From positions 106,188,844 to 106,252,843 of the forward strand of contig CM059191.1 of NCBI GenBank assembly GCA_030323885.1: a DNA stretch of 64,000 nucleotides. The letters run 5' to 3'. The notes below the pieces were generated by a model. The model was not told the origin of the DNA and did not search any database. It saw only the letters and a program-made list of their open reading frames with translations. The stretch is from Branchipolynoe longqiensis (lineage: Eukaryota > Annelida > Polychaeta > Phyllodocida > Polynoidae). Of the stretch, positions 29,731 to 42,669 are shown one piece after another. Every line of letters starts with the position of its first letter. Within the stretch, counting starts at the first letter, position 1. The position numbers and the translations under genes were made by a program.

Positions 29731-32617
29731 CTATATAAGGTGGTACAGTCCAGCTGCCCTCAAAAAGGCTAAAATGTTTTTCTGTTTTACCTTAGTAAAA
29801 AGGTCATGCATACTGCCTGCAGTGTAGAACCGTTGGCGCAGGGCCAAAAAATCAACGCAACTTAGTAAAATGTGTTTGAGTGTCAGTGGGGACTGACACC
29901 CAATACATTCAGGGGGAGGTTCCCCCTTGAGCAGAAAAGCATGTGTAAGCCACGAGTGGCCAACACGGCAGCGACTAAGGACCACTTGGTCCCGCCGACC
30001 TCCGGCATGAGTCTGTGGTGGATTTCCCACAGATGGTTCAATTTCTTTAAGTTTATTGATGTTTTCATCCCACTCATGTTGCCATTTGGATTTTATGTGG
30101 GTGGCTATTAGTGGTTTCAGATCAGAGTGAGGGATCAGACATGGTTCAAGATCACAGTTCAGGGCCTTCTTCGCAGCCCGATCAGCTCGTTTGTTTCCTT
30201 GTATGCCAGCATGGCCAGGCACCCAGCACAGGTGGATATCATACCCATCTGTTGTCAGTTGGTTCATTTTATAAATGACCGTTGCTAGAATAGGGTGATT
30301 CATTTTCAGTCCAGCAACAGCCAGGAGGCAAGAGAAGGAATCACTGTATATAACATAGTTAGTGTGGTTGGATACCTCGATACACTCCAAAGCGAGAAGG
30401 AGTGCTCGGGCCTCTGCAGTGAAAATCGAGCTCTGATCGGGCAAACGTACACCAAATTTTTCCCGTCGGCAGACTGCCGCAGCAGCTACCCGGCTTTGGT
30501 CTTTCGAACCATCAGTGTATATGGAGAGGTGGTCTGCAAACTGGCCTTGAATCTCTGCATGCAGTCCTTTGTACTCGAGTGGATGTATCCCAGATTTCCT
30601 CAGTTCCGTGAGTCGGAGGATAACCGATGGCTTTCTCAACGACCACGGGACTGACTTTGGCATCCTCCAACACGTCCAAATCCACGCCTAAGGCCTCCAA
30701 ATGAGGTTTCATTCGGAGCCTCAGTGGCCGGATGTAATTTGGCCTGGCTTCATACCTGGATTCGTCATGTTGCTCGAATAGACAATTCTGTGCAGGATTC
30801 AATGCATTAGTTTTTATCTTGACTACATATTGCATGGCCAGTTTGATTCTCCTGTTATTAAGTGATGGTTCATTGGCTTCGACATAAAGGCTCTGAACTG
30901 GTGAGGTGCGGAAGGCCCCAAGGGCCAGGCGCAGTCCCTGGTGGTGGATCGTGTCTAGCAGCCCAATATATGATTTCCTTGCGGAACCATATACTATGCT
31001 GCCGTAATCCACTCGTGAACGAACCAAGGTTCTGTACACGGAGAGCAGAACATCTCTGTCCGCTCCCCACTCTGAGCTGGACAGCACCCTCAGAATATCC
31101 AGCGCTTTCAGGCATCTTGTTTTCAGGTACTTTATATGTGGCACAAAAGACAGTTTTGCATCGAGAATGAGGCCCAGAAATTTGGTTTTCTCAACGACTT
31201 TAATGGGATCCCCATCCAGGGTCAGCTCCGGTTCCGCATGTATTCTACGCAGCAGGCAGAAGTGCATGCAGACTGTTTTGGTCTTGGAAAATTTGAAACC
31301 GTTCAGAACTGACCATCGATGGATCCCATTTATGCTTGGTTGTAGCTGCCTCTCTATGACATTCATGTTAGCACCGCTGTAATATAAAACAAAGTCGTCC
31401 ACGAAAAGACTACAGGAGACCCCCTGCTTTACAGCAGCAGCAATACCATTGACCTTGACCCCGAAAAGGGTCACGGCCAGTATGCTGCCTTGAGGTACTC
31501 CTAGTTCCTGTGAGTGTAGGCGGGAATAGGTAGTCTTGACACGGACGCGGAAATGCCTGAAGGCTAGAAAGTTCCTGATGAAAATTGGCAAGTGGCCACG
31601 AAGGCCAATCGCATGAAGATCCTCCATGATGCCATGCTGCCACGTTGTGTCATAGGCTTTTTCGAGGTCGAAAAAGACAGCCACAACGTGCTCCTTCTTA
31701 AGGAAAGCATCTCTTATGAAGGTCTCCATGCACACCAAATGGTCGAGGGTGCTGCGGCCCTGTCTGAAGCCACATTGAAGGTTGGACAGGTGGTGTCCTG
31801 ACTCCAGTAGCCAGACGAGGCGGTTGTTTACCATGCGCTCCATGGTTTTACAGATGCAGCTTGTAAGGGCTATGGGACGATAGTTGTGGGCTTCACTCTG
31901 GTCTTTACCAGGTTTGGGAATCGGTATTACTGTCGCCTCCCGCCAAGAGGCGGGGACGACACCCGACTCCCAGATGTTGTTGAAGAGTTGAAGCAACAGT
32001 CTCAGTCCATGTTCAGGGAGATGTTTCAAAAATTGATAATGAATTCCATCAGGTCCAACTGCTGTGTCATGCGAGCTTTCCAAAGAACACCTCAACTCAT
32101 CCATACTGAATGGGGAGTTGTAGTGCTCCTCGCCATCGGAAGAAAAGTCCAAGAGCTTTTGCTCTTGGCGTTCCTTGACCACCCGAAAGCCCGGGAGGCA
32201 GTTTGCCAAAGACGAGTTTCCAGCAAAGGTGCGAGCCAATTCTTCACTTATTTCGTCGAGTGATGTGAGAATGGTGCCATTGTGTTTCAAGTGCTGGACT
32301 ACAGAAGAATCACCTCCCCTTCGTTTGATTCTTCTGATCATTGTCCATACTTTGCCCAACGGCGTGTGCATGGTGATGCTAGAAACAAATTGTCTCCAAC
32401 ACTGCCTCCGCGCTTCTTTGATTGTTCTGCGAGCGCGAGCGCGCAGAATTTTAAAGAGCGCCAGATTTTCAGCAGTCGGTCTCCTGTGGAATTTACGCTG
32501 AGCTTTCTTTCGTTCCTTAATAGCCCTCCTACAGCCGTCATCTAACCATGGAGGCGTCAAATGCTTGGGAGTTGCCGAGGTCTTCGGAACAGTTTTCTCC
32601 GCGATCCATCTCAGCAT
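29731..32617 (-). pseudogene. LINE RT-RNase H ORF, copy 1, split by a 4-bp insertion
   Basis: RT motifs: NYRPIALTSCICKTMERM, FFDLEKAYDTTW, GVPQGSILAVTLF and active site LFVDDF (about 31400). RNase H: LSIYTDGSK (about 30520), AEARALLLALE, IYSDSFS and WVPGHAGIQGNKRAD (about 30210-30165). A duplicated GACT near 30650 shifts the frame, so the ORF is read as 32617-30512 and 30663-29731. A TAG separates it from the endonuclease fragment upstream. The C-terminal cysteine cluster is intact here, unlike in copy 2. Confidence 0.87.
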
Positions 32618-32656
32618 CTCAGTGAAGGCATCGATGTCACTGATGTCTGGAGTGAA

Positions 32657-32923
32657 CTACTCGCAACATAGGGTCTGGAAGGTGGGCCAGTCGGCTTTAC
32701 AAAGCCGCCAGCTCCTCTCTCGCTCTATGGGAGATGCCCCCCCACAATTAAGAATAATTGGGAAGTGGTCGCTCCCGCAGAGGTCATCCCAGACCCTCCA
32801 CGAAAAGTCCAGCGCCAGTTCTGGTTCTACAATGCTGAGATCGATGGCGGAATATGTTCCGTAGCCGGGATGCAAATATGTGTATGAACCATCGTTCAAT
32901 ACAGACAGAGCATGAGCGGCCAC
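32657..32923 (-). pseudogene. LINE endonuclease C-terminal fragment, copy 1
   Basis: Encodes GSYTYLHPGYGTYSAIDLSI and CGSDHFPIIL, the end of an APE-type endonuclease. It stops at a TAG before the RT frame. Upstream endonuclease sequence is missing (5' truncation). Confidence 0.75.
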
Positions 32924-33583
32924 AAGGTCCTCAATTCTCTTGCCTTTAGCGTTCCTATTGTGGTAATGAGAACTAGTGTGGACAGAAGGTGAGGAGTGAG
33001 GGTGCTAGGTCACATGTAGGGGAATGGACAGTAGTTGCTGCTCAATAAAGCACAACTTATTCACTGTTCATTTGTGTGTCTAGTTTTCCTTCCTCTTTTC
33101 AGTACTGATTCATGAGTTGGTTTGATTAGGCTAAGGGCATCACAGGTGATATGAAGGGGAGAGTTTTGTAGTCTCATGGGGTGCTCACAGCGGCCGAGCA
33201 GATCCGTGTTTCTATAATTGGCGACCATGACGAAGACCTGAGACGCGAACCACACACAGACGCGGTGAGAAAGAGGGCGATGAACTGCTGCGTGAGGGGC
33301 GCGGGAAGTGCTGCGATGAGTGCCGCGACCGGGACGACGACACACACCACCGAGGGTCAGGTAGGGTCCGGGTTACTAAGAGTGCTTGTCTGGAGTGCGG
33401 GAAGTCGACACGGGTGTGACACGGTGTGCTATTGTGTGAATGTGGCTATATGTTGATATATGTATGTAACCAGGGCAACACAACCACATGGCATGCACAC
33501 CGCCCGCAGTCATACAATACACTAAACAGAAGAATTGAAAGTGTGAGATGCATGGGTTCTGTGCAGAGGTATGCATGTAGGAG

Positions 33584-33875
33584 ATGGAATGGGAGCACGA
33601 GTATGAGGATGAAGGGTTCTGTGATGAATGCATCGTGTGGCCGGAGCCGCCGCCACCAATAGACCTAGCCATACCTGTACAGGAGGAGGAAGACGAATTA
33701 GAGGAACAACTAAAGTGGGATTGGGAACATTCAGATGAGGGAAAAGAGTTAGAAGAGAAACATCAACAGGTGCAGCGGTCAGTAAGGGCGTGGGAGAATG
33801 ACAAGGAAGAGTTCGAGAGAGTATGGGAACAGGAGGCATTAGACCGTGTGAGGGTGAGAGAATGGGTAGTAAAAA
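33584..33875 (+). pseudogene. Coiled-coil ORF cut by the duplication junction, copy 1
   Basis: Same start (MEWEHEYEDEGFCDEC) as the ORF at 43329, but it is interrupted after EWVVK by the junction at 33875. Beyond it the frame runs into antisense LINE sequence. Confidence 0.7.
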
Positions 33876-33877
33876 AA

Positions 33878-34899
33878 TTTCTTTTTTGCTGTCCTTACTG
33901 CTTTCAGGGAGTTGTTTCTGGCAGTATTATAGGCCCTTTTATCCTCTGGGTCTTTAGTACATTTCACTTTGTCACCTAGCTTTCGTTTTGTTGCAATATG
34001 TGTTAACAGTTCCCTGTCTACCCCCGGGTCTTGGTTTCTCTGTATTTTTAGTTTCTTTATGGGACACATCTCATCTAATGATTGTTTTATTTCTGTGACA
34101 ATGTTATTCCAGTAGATATCAGTGTCATCTCTGTTTGTTGTGAGGTTGTCTATATTTTCATATAGGTGGTTTTTTAGTGTTTCATTTGAGTAGTTTTTTA
34201 GGGATCTGCCCATCTTAATATATTAGCTCATGGTCACTTATACCCCAGCTTCTGGTGCCCCATTTTGTGGCATGGTTTGAGTTGGTTAGTATTAGGTCAA
34301 TTGTTGAGCTATTGTTTCCTAATCTTGTGCTGTCTGTAATAAGTTGCTGTAGCTCTAGGATTTTGATAGCAGTTTGTAGCATTAGTTTATTTTTCTCATT
34401 GCTACTGTAGTTTATGTTGAAGTCCCTTAGCACAAAGATTTCTGCATTTGTTAGTTTTCTCACTGTATTTATGCTTTTGTCTAGAGTTTCAAGGAATGTT
34501 TCAATATCCCCGGACGGTGGTCTGTAGAAGCTTGCTATGGCTATGTTAGCCTGTTTCTCGTTTTTTATTAGGCACCATAGTAGCTCCAGGTGTTCATTTG
34601 AGTTGTTTGCTATTTTTAGGACCTCAGTGTCTAGATTTTTTTATGTTTTGCAGTAGATTGCAACACCTCCACCTTTTTTTGTTTGGTTTGCTATGTTAAT
34701 TTGCTGTCTGTCTTTACGTACAAGCCTATATCCTTCTATGTTGAGGCTGTTGTCTTGATGTCTGTCAGTGAACCATGTTTCTGATAGTGTTAAAACATCA
34801 AGATTTTCATTTTTTAGGTGCATTTTTATTGTGTCTATTTTATTGGATGCACTCTGGCAGTTTAGGTGCGCAAAGTGCGTGCCCCTTCCCAGCTTGCAT
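33878..34899 (-). pseudogene. LINE endonuclease and linker, copy 2
   Basis: Near-identical to 18644-19665, with the same ETWF, GDFN-type (here LRDFNINY, with Gly changed to Arg) and SDHELIY motifs. Its linker ends at the duplication junction with AKKKFF. The Gly-to-Arg change falls in a motif normally near-invariant. Confidence 0.78.
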
Positions 34900-35279
34900 T
34901 CAATTTCTTCTACCGTCTTCGTTTACCTTTAGGTTTGGCGTTTGTTAGATTTCGCGAGTTTTTAACTTTGTTTAGATTGTTTTATGGGCGTATGGGCTGG
35001 TGCATACAGTACATATGCCCTGGTTTGTTATATAGTTTCATACATTACCGTAGACTGCACCTGTGCGAGTGGAGGGGAGGTACATGCCCTGGAATGGGTG
35101 TCTGTTATACACAGTATTTCTAGTGCTTAAATTTTGGTTAGTGATTCTTCTATATTTATTGGTGCTTATTTTTATATTCATTCTGGTGTTTATTTTTTGG
35201 GTTTATTTTTCTGCTTATTTTATCTATTTATTTGGCTGTTTATTTATTTGTCGGTGTTTGTTAGGCTTTCCTTGACTTT

Positions 35280-35704
35280 TTGGAGGATGTCTCCCATCTT
35301 GGTTTTGTATCCTTGCTTGACCGTTTCACCTTCTCCAGCTGAGTCTAGGAACCTACCTGAGCCCCAGTATGGGCACTTTGTGCATTCTCTGAATGCGTTT
35401 CCTGGGGCATCTATTAGCTTTTTCTTTAGTTCCTCGTTTTGGGTGAATTTTGCATGATATCCTCTAGTACTTTTTCATTTGTTTTGCACCATTCTGGTGT
35501 TCTCCATATTTTGTTTGCCATTGCCTTTATTGTATATGGGTTGTCTGCATTGTCGATCATCCTCATTATATCATGTTTCTCATGGAATTTGGCCATTACC
35601 GACCAGTAATATTGCTCAGCTGATGTGTATTTTTTTCCATCTTTTCCTGTGATGTCACACTTGTACAGGTTGCTAAAGGGGGAGTTGTGCCCTTGGAAGG
35701 ACAC
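35280..35704 (-). pseudogene. NADAR-domain ORF, copy 2
   Basis: Same as 20046-20470, with GKDGKKYTSAEQYYW (Gly in place of Arg in copy 1) and the same frame change near 35454. Both copies therefore inherited the break. Confidence 0.7.
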
Positions 35705-35811
35705 TCCCCAGGCATGTTCTCTGGTTGCTGCTTTCTCCGGGGTGATTTCTGGTATCTCTATTTACCCAAAGTCGTTGGGTGTGTATATTGTTCCGTGATA
35801 TGGGGTGGGAG

Positions 35812-36142
35812 TGTGTGTATATATGTATATATACGCTATATATGTGTATATATACTATCTACACGTATATATGTGTATATATGTATATATATGCACATAT
35901 ATCCACATGTATGCGTGTATATCACTATATGTTTATAAGTATGCCTATATATGCATATATATATATATATATATGTGTATATGCATATATATATATACAT
36001 GTATATGTTTGTCTGTATATGCACATAAACATATACTAATGTATGGTGGATATACCACACAGAGAGAAATCCCACTTTGCACCCGCACCCACACCCACAC
36101 CCACAGCCAGACACACCTACACCCACACCCACACCCACACCC
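35812..36142. repeat. AT-rich and CACACC microsatellites, copy 2 (empty DIRS site)
   Basis: Continuous (TATATG)n to about 36030 with no DIRS element, then a short CACACC array (36079-36142). This is the pre-insertion allele of the site at 20733. Confidence 0.88.
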
Positions 36143-36640
36143 AGCTCCAGTAGCCATCCTTGTATAGACTGCTATAGCAACAACCCATCTGCCTGTGTAC
36201 ATTAGAGTAATGGCTTATATGATGTTATACATCATGATTTGTTCATATTGTTGGTTATTTCTCATTAACTATGTCCAGCGTTTTGATTCTAAGAAAAATA
36301 CTTGTTTAAATAGACCATGGTGTTTCACCAGTAAAAATGACTAATTCCAGAATACAAACAGCACAATGTTTTAGGCAAAATAAGATTATCTCTTTATTTT
36401 AATGTAGTTTTAATTTAATATTATGAACATACTATACACACAAGCATTTTCTTCATAGAACCTTTGAAGAGCTACTTATAGCCATTTTAATGATGTATTT
36501 TGTTAGGTTCCACCCTCAATATTAAAGTAGTGGCAGACTGTGACAGCTCACCCCTATTTGTTTCTATATGTAAACTGTCTTGGTTTTTCAAAACGTCTTG
36601 GTTTCTCAAGACGTTTTGAAATCCAAGTCATGGCTCCTAC

Positions 36641-37435
36641 CTGTACATGGTCTGCAGGTTCCGGAACCACTGCCAGATGAAAGTGCCTGAAAAAAAGAAC
36701 ATGAGATCTAATGAGTAAACCATTTTGACACTTACAACAGTGAGGTTAACAAATGCTTGCAGCCTTTACAGGATGACATAATTCTAATTTAAAGTAAAAC
36801 ACACAAATACATGGGAACAAATACATAAAAGGCTGCATACAGATGGCTAGAAAAACTACATACATGCTGTGTACATGTCATTTACTAAATAAATTAACAA
36901 ATGTTAAAAAATATACTAGGCTGTGAACATATGGGTACAACAACAAAGAATGTGCTCTGTGTACAGAAACCTACACCAAGTACAAACAATGCAAAAAATG
37001 TTTGTGCACAAGCTGAAAGTATAGAAAAGATGCAAAACCACAGAGACCCATGTGTTCCCCCTTCTGATTCAGGAGCCAGTCCCGCTTGCTCCGTTTCTTG
37101 AAATCCGGCATCAACTGTTCATAGAATATGGAGTTCTCACTGAACCAGTCAGCCAGCTCGTCCTCCTGTGTGGCAATGAGCATCTCCAGAGAGAGCAGAG
37201 TCCCATCAACCTCACTCTCCATCCCCAGGTCCAAGTCTGGCATGCTCCTCTGTGGCGGCTCCTCCTCATCGGCAGTACGTAGCAGAAGCGAGCCGACCTC
37301 ACGCATGTCTTGGATAGATGAAGCTGGAGCAGAAGGAGCTGGAGCAGAAGGAGCTGGAGTAGAAGAAGCTGGAGAAAAAAAACCAGTAGCTGTAGCTGGA
37401 GCAGTAGGAGATGGTCTGTTCTTCTTAGGAGGCAT
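36641..37435 (-). CDS. Spliced MADF/SANT-like DNA-binding protein, copy 2
   Basis: Exon 1 37435-37048 starts MPPKKNRPSP. It has an Ala/Ser/Pro linker and an acidic segment, then the first half of a MADF/SANT-like fold (ELADWFSENSIFYEQLMPDF, KKRSKRDWLLNQKG). A phase-1 junction to exon 2 (36686-36641) adds TFIWQWFRNLQTMYR, the expected third helix. The acceptor (TTTTTTCAG) is good but the donor (GTCTCT) is weak. Exon 2 either stops at 36637 or uses the donor CAG/GTAGGA toward an unseen exon. Such domains occur in transposon accessory proteins (PIF/Harbinger) and in host factors; which this is cannot be told. Confidence 0.5.
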
Positions 37436-37550
37436 TATCCTGAAGTAGTGGCTGTGAAGATGGAGTAGAATGAAGAAGTAGCAGAAGTAGCAGAAGCAGC
37501 AGCAGGTCAGACAGTCCAGGAGCAAGTGACATCACCTCGTGAAACGATTT

Positions 37551-37561
37551 CCTTTTATACG
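37551..37561 (-). promoter_or_regulatory. TATA box of the MADF/SANT-like gene, copy 2
   Basis: CGTATAAAAGG on the minus strand, conserved with copy 1. It places transcription start near 37525, so the ATG at 37435 is preferred over the upstream ATG at 37525. Confidence 0.55.
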
Positions 37562-38011
37562 TGCTGCAAAACGTGAAAATGGGCGGCACCAGGTTGGTGA
37601 TCTGACGGCGACAACTCGCCACCAGGGCGCTGCCTGGTCACCAACCATTCACAAAGGGTGGTGCTGAGGTGTTGGCGGCGAGCGGGGGGCGCCAGGGTAG
37701 AGTGAGGGTGGCGCGAGGATGCCAGTGGTAGGCGTCAACTCGCCAACCTTGCTCCAAAAATGGTGGGAGAAAAGTAGTTGGCGACCTGGCAGTGGCAGGT
37801 CGCCGCCATGTCGCCGCCAGGTCGCTAACCAAAACTGAATGGTGCCACTGGCATAGGTCACAAGCAGCTGCAACCTCCTTGGTCCAAAATTGTCTAAATG
37901 GATGCCGCGTGGTTGGCGACCTCGTGGCGCCGGCATGCAAGGTGAACATAAGACAGATGTAAGGAGGATGTTTTGACATCGCGAATCGATCATAAGTGGA
38001 CACAGGCCTCG

Positions 38012-39238
38012 TGTGACTGGGGTATTACAGAGTGGTTAGGTGCATAGTTTCCCTTCACAGGTTTATATGCCTGCTGTGTTGTGAACTGCATTATTATCAT
38101 GTTGTTGGAGATGGGATTTTGAGATGGAGTGTTAGTAGAATGGTTTGTTTATTCTGTTACATGGAGTGTGGTTAGCTTGTAGGGCTATGTTTAAAAGAGT
38201 TAATACCGCGGGAGGGGGTGTTTTTGACTACATGAAGTAGTTTGAGTGAGTAGGTTGTTAGTAATGATGGGATAAACTATGCTTTTTTGGCGTTGAGACA
38301 AATAAGTGTTCACACTTCCTGTCTACCATTCACTATTTCGCGATTTAATCATTTCCATCATCACGTGTATCAGGCACTCATCGCGCCCACCTAGGCGTGT
38401 TGTATCGGGTACTTTGAAGCCGGTGAAATACGTGATCCGGTGTGGCGTGCTCAGCCGTGTCCCGTTGTAAAAATATACGGATTTTCGGTTTAAGAATTAT
38501 ATATTAGCAGGGAGCATCTTTATTCTTGAATGACAGTGTGGGGACAATGTTATGTAAACTAAAAAGCAAGGATGCCATACTCATAGTATGACATGATATA
38601 GAATAGGGAAAGATATGTCCTGCATGCTGCCTAGGATTAGGGAGGAGGTGTGTTATATAAGAAACAGTTCAAGGTGTTCTAGGGGAAACTGCCCAAGGGG
38701 TGGAAATTTCCTATGTGTAAGTTCTAAGCTTGTACCAGCACCAAGGAGGGACGTTCTTGGTCACTATATATGGATATATATATATGACTGTAACTGTATA
38801 CAACTGCTGGTTCACCCCTGTGTCCATAAGGGAGGCCCAACCTCAGCCTCATTTGCATATACACTCAGGGTGGCACCTGCAGCTGAGTAGGGTGGTAGCT
38901 ACCTCCACTGGGGGGGTTGGCTCCCACCCCAGCTGTGGGGTCACCTGAGTGGCTGACGGTGGGACTGCTCAGTCACCTACACTGCCTTGACTAACTGACC
39001 ACACTAAATATGGGAGATGCAGCGCATTTATGTAAATGAAGGATTGATGCTCCAGGCATCCTGGACACCGGCACTCTAGTCCTGGCTCTTGAGTGAAGCA
39101 GACATACTTTTGAGCAGGAACCCCAGACACTCTGTCTGATGCTACCTAAATTCACATATTCCAATTGAGTGTATCCACAGCCATAGGACTCCTGTCCCAT
39201 GGGCTGTGGGCACTGCTTTCAGTATACAGGCTAAGTGG
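38012..39238. other. Non-coding stretch, copy 2
   Basis: Counterpart of 28261-29487 with only scattered substitutions. No gene supported. Confidence 0.5.
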
Positions 39239-39633
39239 TAATGATTGATTGATTGGTGGTTGCTTTACGCCGTGTCGGCAGCATAGGCCATATTCACGGC
39301 GAGAAATGTTTGTTTTTTGTTCAAACCATCGCTTTTACATGTAAAAGCAGACAATCAATTATGTGCCAATAGACACTAATTAAATTAGAAAGCTCACAAT
39401 CATATATCTGTGGTCAAGGGAAACAAATTCCCATAGAAAAAGAAAAGTTTCATTAATAATTAATAGAATCCATTTAGTAAACTATATAAGGTGGTACAGT
39501 CCAGCTGCCCTCAAAAAGGCTAAAATGTTTTTCTGTTTTACCTTAGTAAAAAGGTCATGCATACTGCCTGCAGTGTAGAACCGTTGGCGCAGGGCCAAAA
39601 AATCAACGCAACTTAGTAAAATGTGTTTGAGTG

Positions 39634-42363
39634 TCAGTGGGGACTGACACCCAATACATTCAGGGGAGGTTCCCCCTTGAGCAGAAAAGCATGTGTAAGC
39701 CACGAGTGGCCAACACGGCAGCGACTAAGGACCACTTGGTCCCGCCGACCTCCGGCATGAGTCTGTGGTGGATTTCCCACAGATGGTTCAATTTCTTTAA
39801 GTTTATTGATGTTTTCATCCCACTCATGTTGCCATTTGGATTTTATGTGGGTGGCTATTAGTGGTTTCAGATCAGAGTGAGGGATCAGACATGGTTCAAG
39901 ATCACAGTTCAGGGCCTTCTTCGCAGCCCGATCAGCTCGTTTGTTTCCTTGTATGCCAGCATGGCCAGGCACCCAGCACAGGTGGATATCATACCCATCT
40001 GTTGTCAGTTGGTTCATTTTATAAATGACCGTTGCTAGAATAGGGTGATTCATTTTCAGTCCAGCAACAGCCAGGAGGCAAGAGAAGGAATCACTGTATA
40101 TAACATAGTTAGTGTGGTTGGATACCTCGATACACTCCAAAGCGAGAAGGAGTGCTCGGGCCTCTGCAGTGAAAATCGAGCTCTGATCGGGCAAACGTAC
40201 ACCAAATTTTTCCCGTCGGCAGACTGCCGCAGCAGCTACCCGGCTTTGGTCTTTCGAACCATCAGTGTATATGGAGAGGTGGTCTGCAAACTGGCCTTGA
40301 ATCTCTGCATGCAGTCCTTTGTACTCGAGTGGATGTATCCCAGATTTCCTCAGTTCCGTGAGTCGGAGGATAACCGATGGCTTTCTCAACGACCACGGGA
40401 CTTTGGCATCCTCCAACACGTCCAAATCCACGCCTAAGGCCTCCAAATGAGGTTTCATTCGGAGCCTCAGTGGCCGGATGTAATTTGGCCTGGCTTCATA
40501 CCTGGATTTGTCATGTTGCTCGAATAGACAATTCTGTGCAGGATTCAATGCATTAGTTTTTATCTTGACTACATATTGCATGGCCAGTTTGATTCTCCTG
40601 TTATTAAGTGATGGTTCATTGGCTTCGACATAAAGGCTCTGAACTGGTGAGGTGCGGAAGGCCCCAAGGGCCAGGCGCAGTCCCTGGTGGTGGATCGTGT
40701 CTAGCAGCCCAATATATGATTTCCTTGCGGAACCATATACTATGCTGCCGTAATCCACTCGTGAACGAACCAAGGTTCTGCACACGGAGAGCAGAACATC
40801 TCTGTCCGCTCCCCACTCTGAGCTGGACAGCACCCTCAGAATATCCAGCGCTTTCAGGCATCTTGTTTTCAGGTACTTTATATGTGGCACAAAAGACAGT
40901 TTTGCATCGAGAATGAGGCCCAGAAATTTGGTTTTCTCAACGACTTTAATGGGATCCCCATCCAGGGTCAGCTCCGGTTCCGCATGTATTCTACGCAGCA
41001 GGCAGAAGTGCATGCAGACTGTTTTGGTCTTGGAAAATTTGAAACCGTTCAGAACTGACCATCGATGGATCCCATTTATGCTTGGTTGTAGCTGCCTCTC
41101 TATGACATTCATGTTAGCACCGCTGTAATATAAAACAAAGTCGTCCACGAAAAGACTACAGGAGACCCCCTGCTTTACAGCAGCAGCAATACCATTGACC
41201 TTGACCCCGAAAAGGGTCACGGCCAGTATGCTGCCTTGAGGTACTCCTAGTTCCTGTGAGTGTAGGCGGGAATAGGTAGTCTTGACACGGACGCGGAAAT
41301 GCCTGAAGGCTAGAAAGTTCCTGATGAAAATTGGCAAGTGGCCACGAAGGCCAATCGCATGAAGATCCTCCATGATGCCATGCTGCCACGTTGTGTCATA
41401 GGCTTTTTCGAGGTCGAAAAAGACAGCCACAACGTGCTCCTTCTTAAGGAAAGCATCTCTTATGAAGGTCTCCATGCACACCAAATGGTCGAGGGTGCTG
41501 CGGCCCTGTCTGAAGCCACATTGAAGGTTGGACAGGTGGTGTCCTGACTCCAGTAGCCAGACGAGGCGGTTGTTTACCATGCGCTCCATGGTTTTACAGA
41601 TGCAGCTTGTAAGGGCTATGGGACGATAGTTGTGGGCTTCACTCTGGTCTTTACCAGGTTTGGGAATCGGTATTACTGTCGCCTCCCGCCAAGAGGCGGG
41701 GACGACACCCGACTCCCAGATGTTGTTGAAGAGTTGAAGCAACAGTCTCAGTCCATGTTCAGGGAGATGTTTCAAAAATTGATAATGAATTCCATCAGGT
41801 CCAACTGCTGTGTCATGCGAGCTTTCCAAAGAACACCTCAACTCATCCATACTGAATGGGGAGTTGTAGTGCTCCTCGCCATCGGAAGAAAAGTCCAAGA
41901 GCTTTTGCTCTTGGCGTTCCTTGACCACCCGAAAGCCCGGGAGGCAGTTTGCCAAAGACGAGTTTCCAGCAAAGGTGCGAGCCAATTCTTCACTTATTTC
42001 GTCGAGTGATGTGAGAATGGTGCCATTGTGTTTCAAGTGCTGGACTACAGAAGAATCACCTCCCCTTCGTTTGATTCTTCTGATCATTGTCCATACTTTG
42101 CCCAACGGCGTGTGCATGGTGATGCTAGAAACAAATTGTCTCCAACACTGCCTCCGCGCTTCTTTGATTGTTCTGCGAGCGTGAGCGCGCAGAATTTTAA
42201 AGAGCGCCAGATTTTCAGCAGTCGGTCTCCTGTGGAATTTACGCTGAGCTTTCTTTCGTTCCTTAATAGCCCTCCTACAGCCGTCATCTAACCATGGAGG
42301 CGTCAAATGCTTGGGAGTTGCCGAGGTCTTCGGAACAGTTTTCTCCGCGATCCATCTCAGCAT
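39634..42363 (-). pseudogene. LINE RT-RNase H ORF, copy 2, long but C-terminally frameshifted
   Basis: A 909-codon frame with all RT motifs (FFDLEKAYDTTW, GVPQGSILAV, LFVDDF) and RNase H motifs (YTDGSKDQS, AEARALLLALE, WVPGHAGIQGNKRAD). It lacks the GACT insertion of copy 1, but one G is missing near 39665, so the last part with the CIGCQ...H...C cluster is out of frame (39703-39482). The endonuclease fragment upstream (42669-42403) is separated by the same TAG as in copy 1. Confidence 0.87.
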
Positions 42364-42402
42364 CTCAGTGAAGGCATCGATGTCACTGATGTCTGGAGTG
42401 AA

Positions 42403-42669
42403 CTACTCGCAACATAGGGTCTGGAAGGTGGGCCAGTCGGCTTTACAAAGCCGCCAGCTCCTCTCTCGCTCTATGGGAGATGCCCCCCCACAATTAAGAA
42501 TAATTGGGAAGTGGTCGCTCCCGCAGAGGTCATCCCAGACCCTCCACGAAAAGTCCAGCGCCAGTTCTGGTTCTACAATGCTGAGATCGATGGCGGAATA
42601 TGTTCCGTAGCCGGGATGCAAATATGTGTATGAACCATCGTTCAATACAGACAGAGCATGAGCGGCCAC
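42403..42669 (-). pseudogene. LINE endonuclease C-terminal fragment, copy 2
   Basis: Identical in layout to 32657-32923, with SAIDLSIVEPEL and CGSDHFPI. Confidence 0.75.

Larger units (their letters stand above)
29488..32970 (-). mobile_element. I/Nimb-like LINE, 5'-truncated, copy 1
   Basis: Minus-strand non-LTR retrotransposon: endonuclease C-terminus (32923-32657), RT (about 32600-30700), RNase H (about 30560-30120), a C-terminal CxxC...H...C cluster (CIGCQSPLTLKHILLSC about 29890), and a 3' UTR ending in an ATCAATCAATCATT tail at 29488-29505. It is 5'-truncated within the endonuclease. The 3' end resembles tails common on molluscan LINEs. Confidence 0.85.
18644..33875. repeat. 9.7-kb duplicated unit, copy 1 (with DIRS insertion)
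   Basis: Matches 33878-43620 nearly base for base, apart from scattered substitutions, small indels and the 5.4-kb DIRS insertion. Contents left to right: LINE endonuclease and NADAR ORF (-), AT microsatellite, CACACC microsatellite, MADF/SANT-like gene (-), a spacer, RT-RNase H LINE (-) and the start of the coiled-coil ORF (+). Confidence 0.92.
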
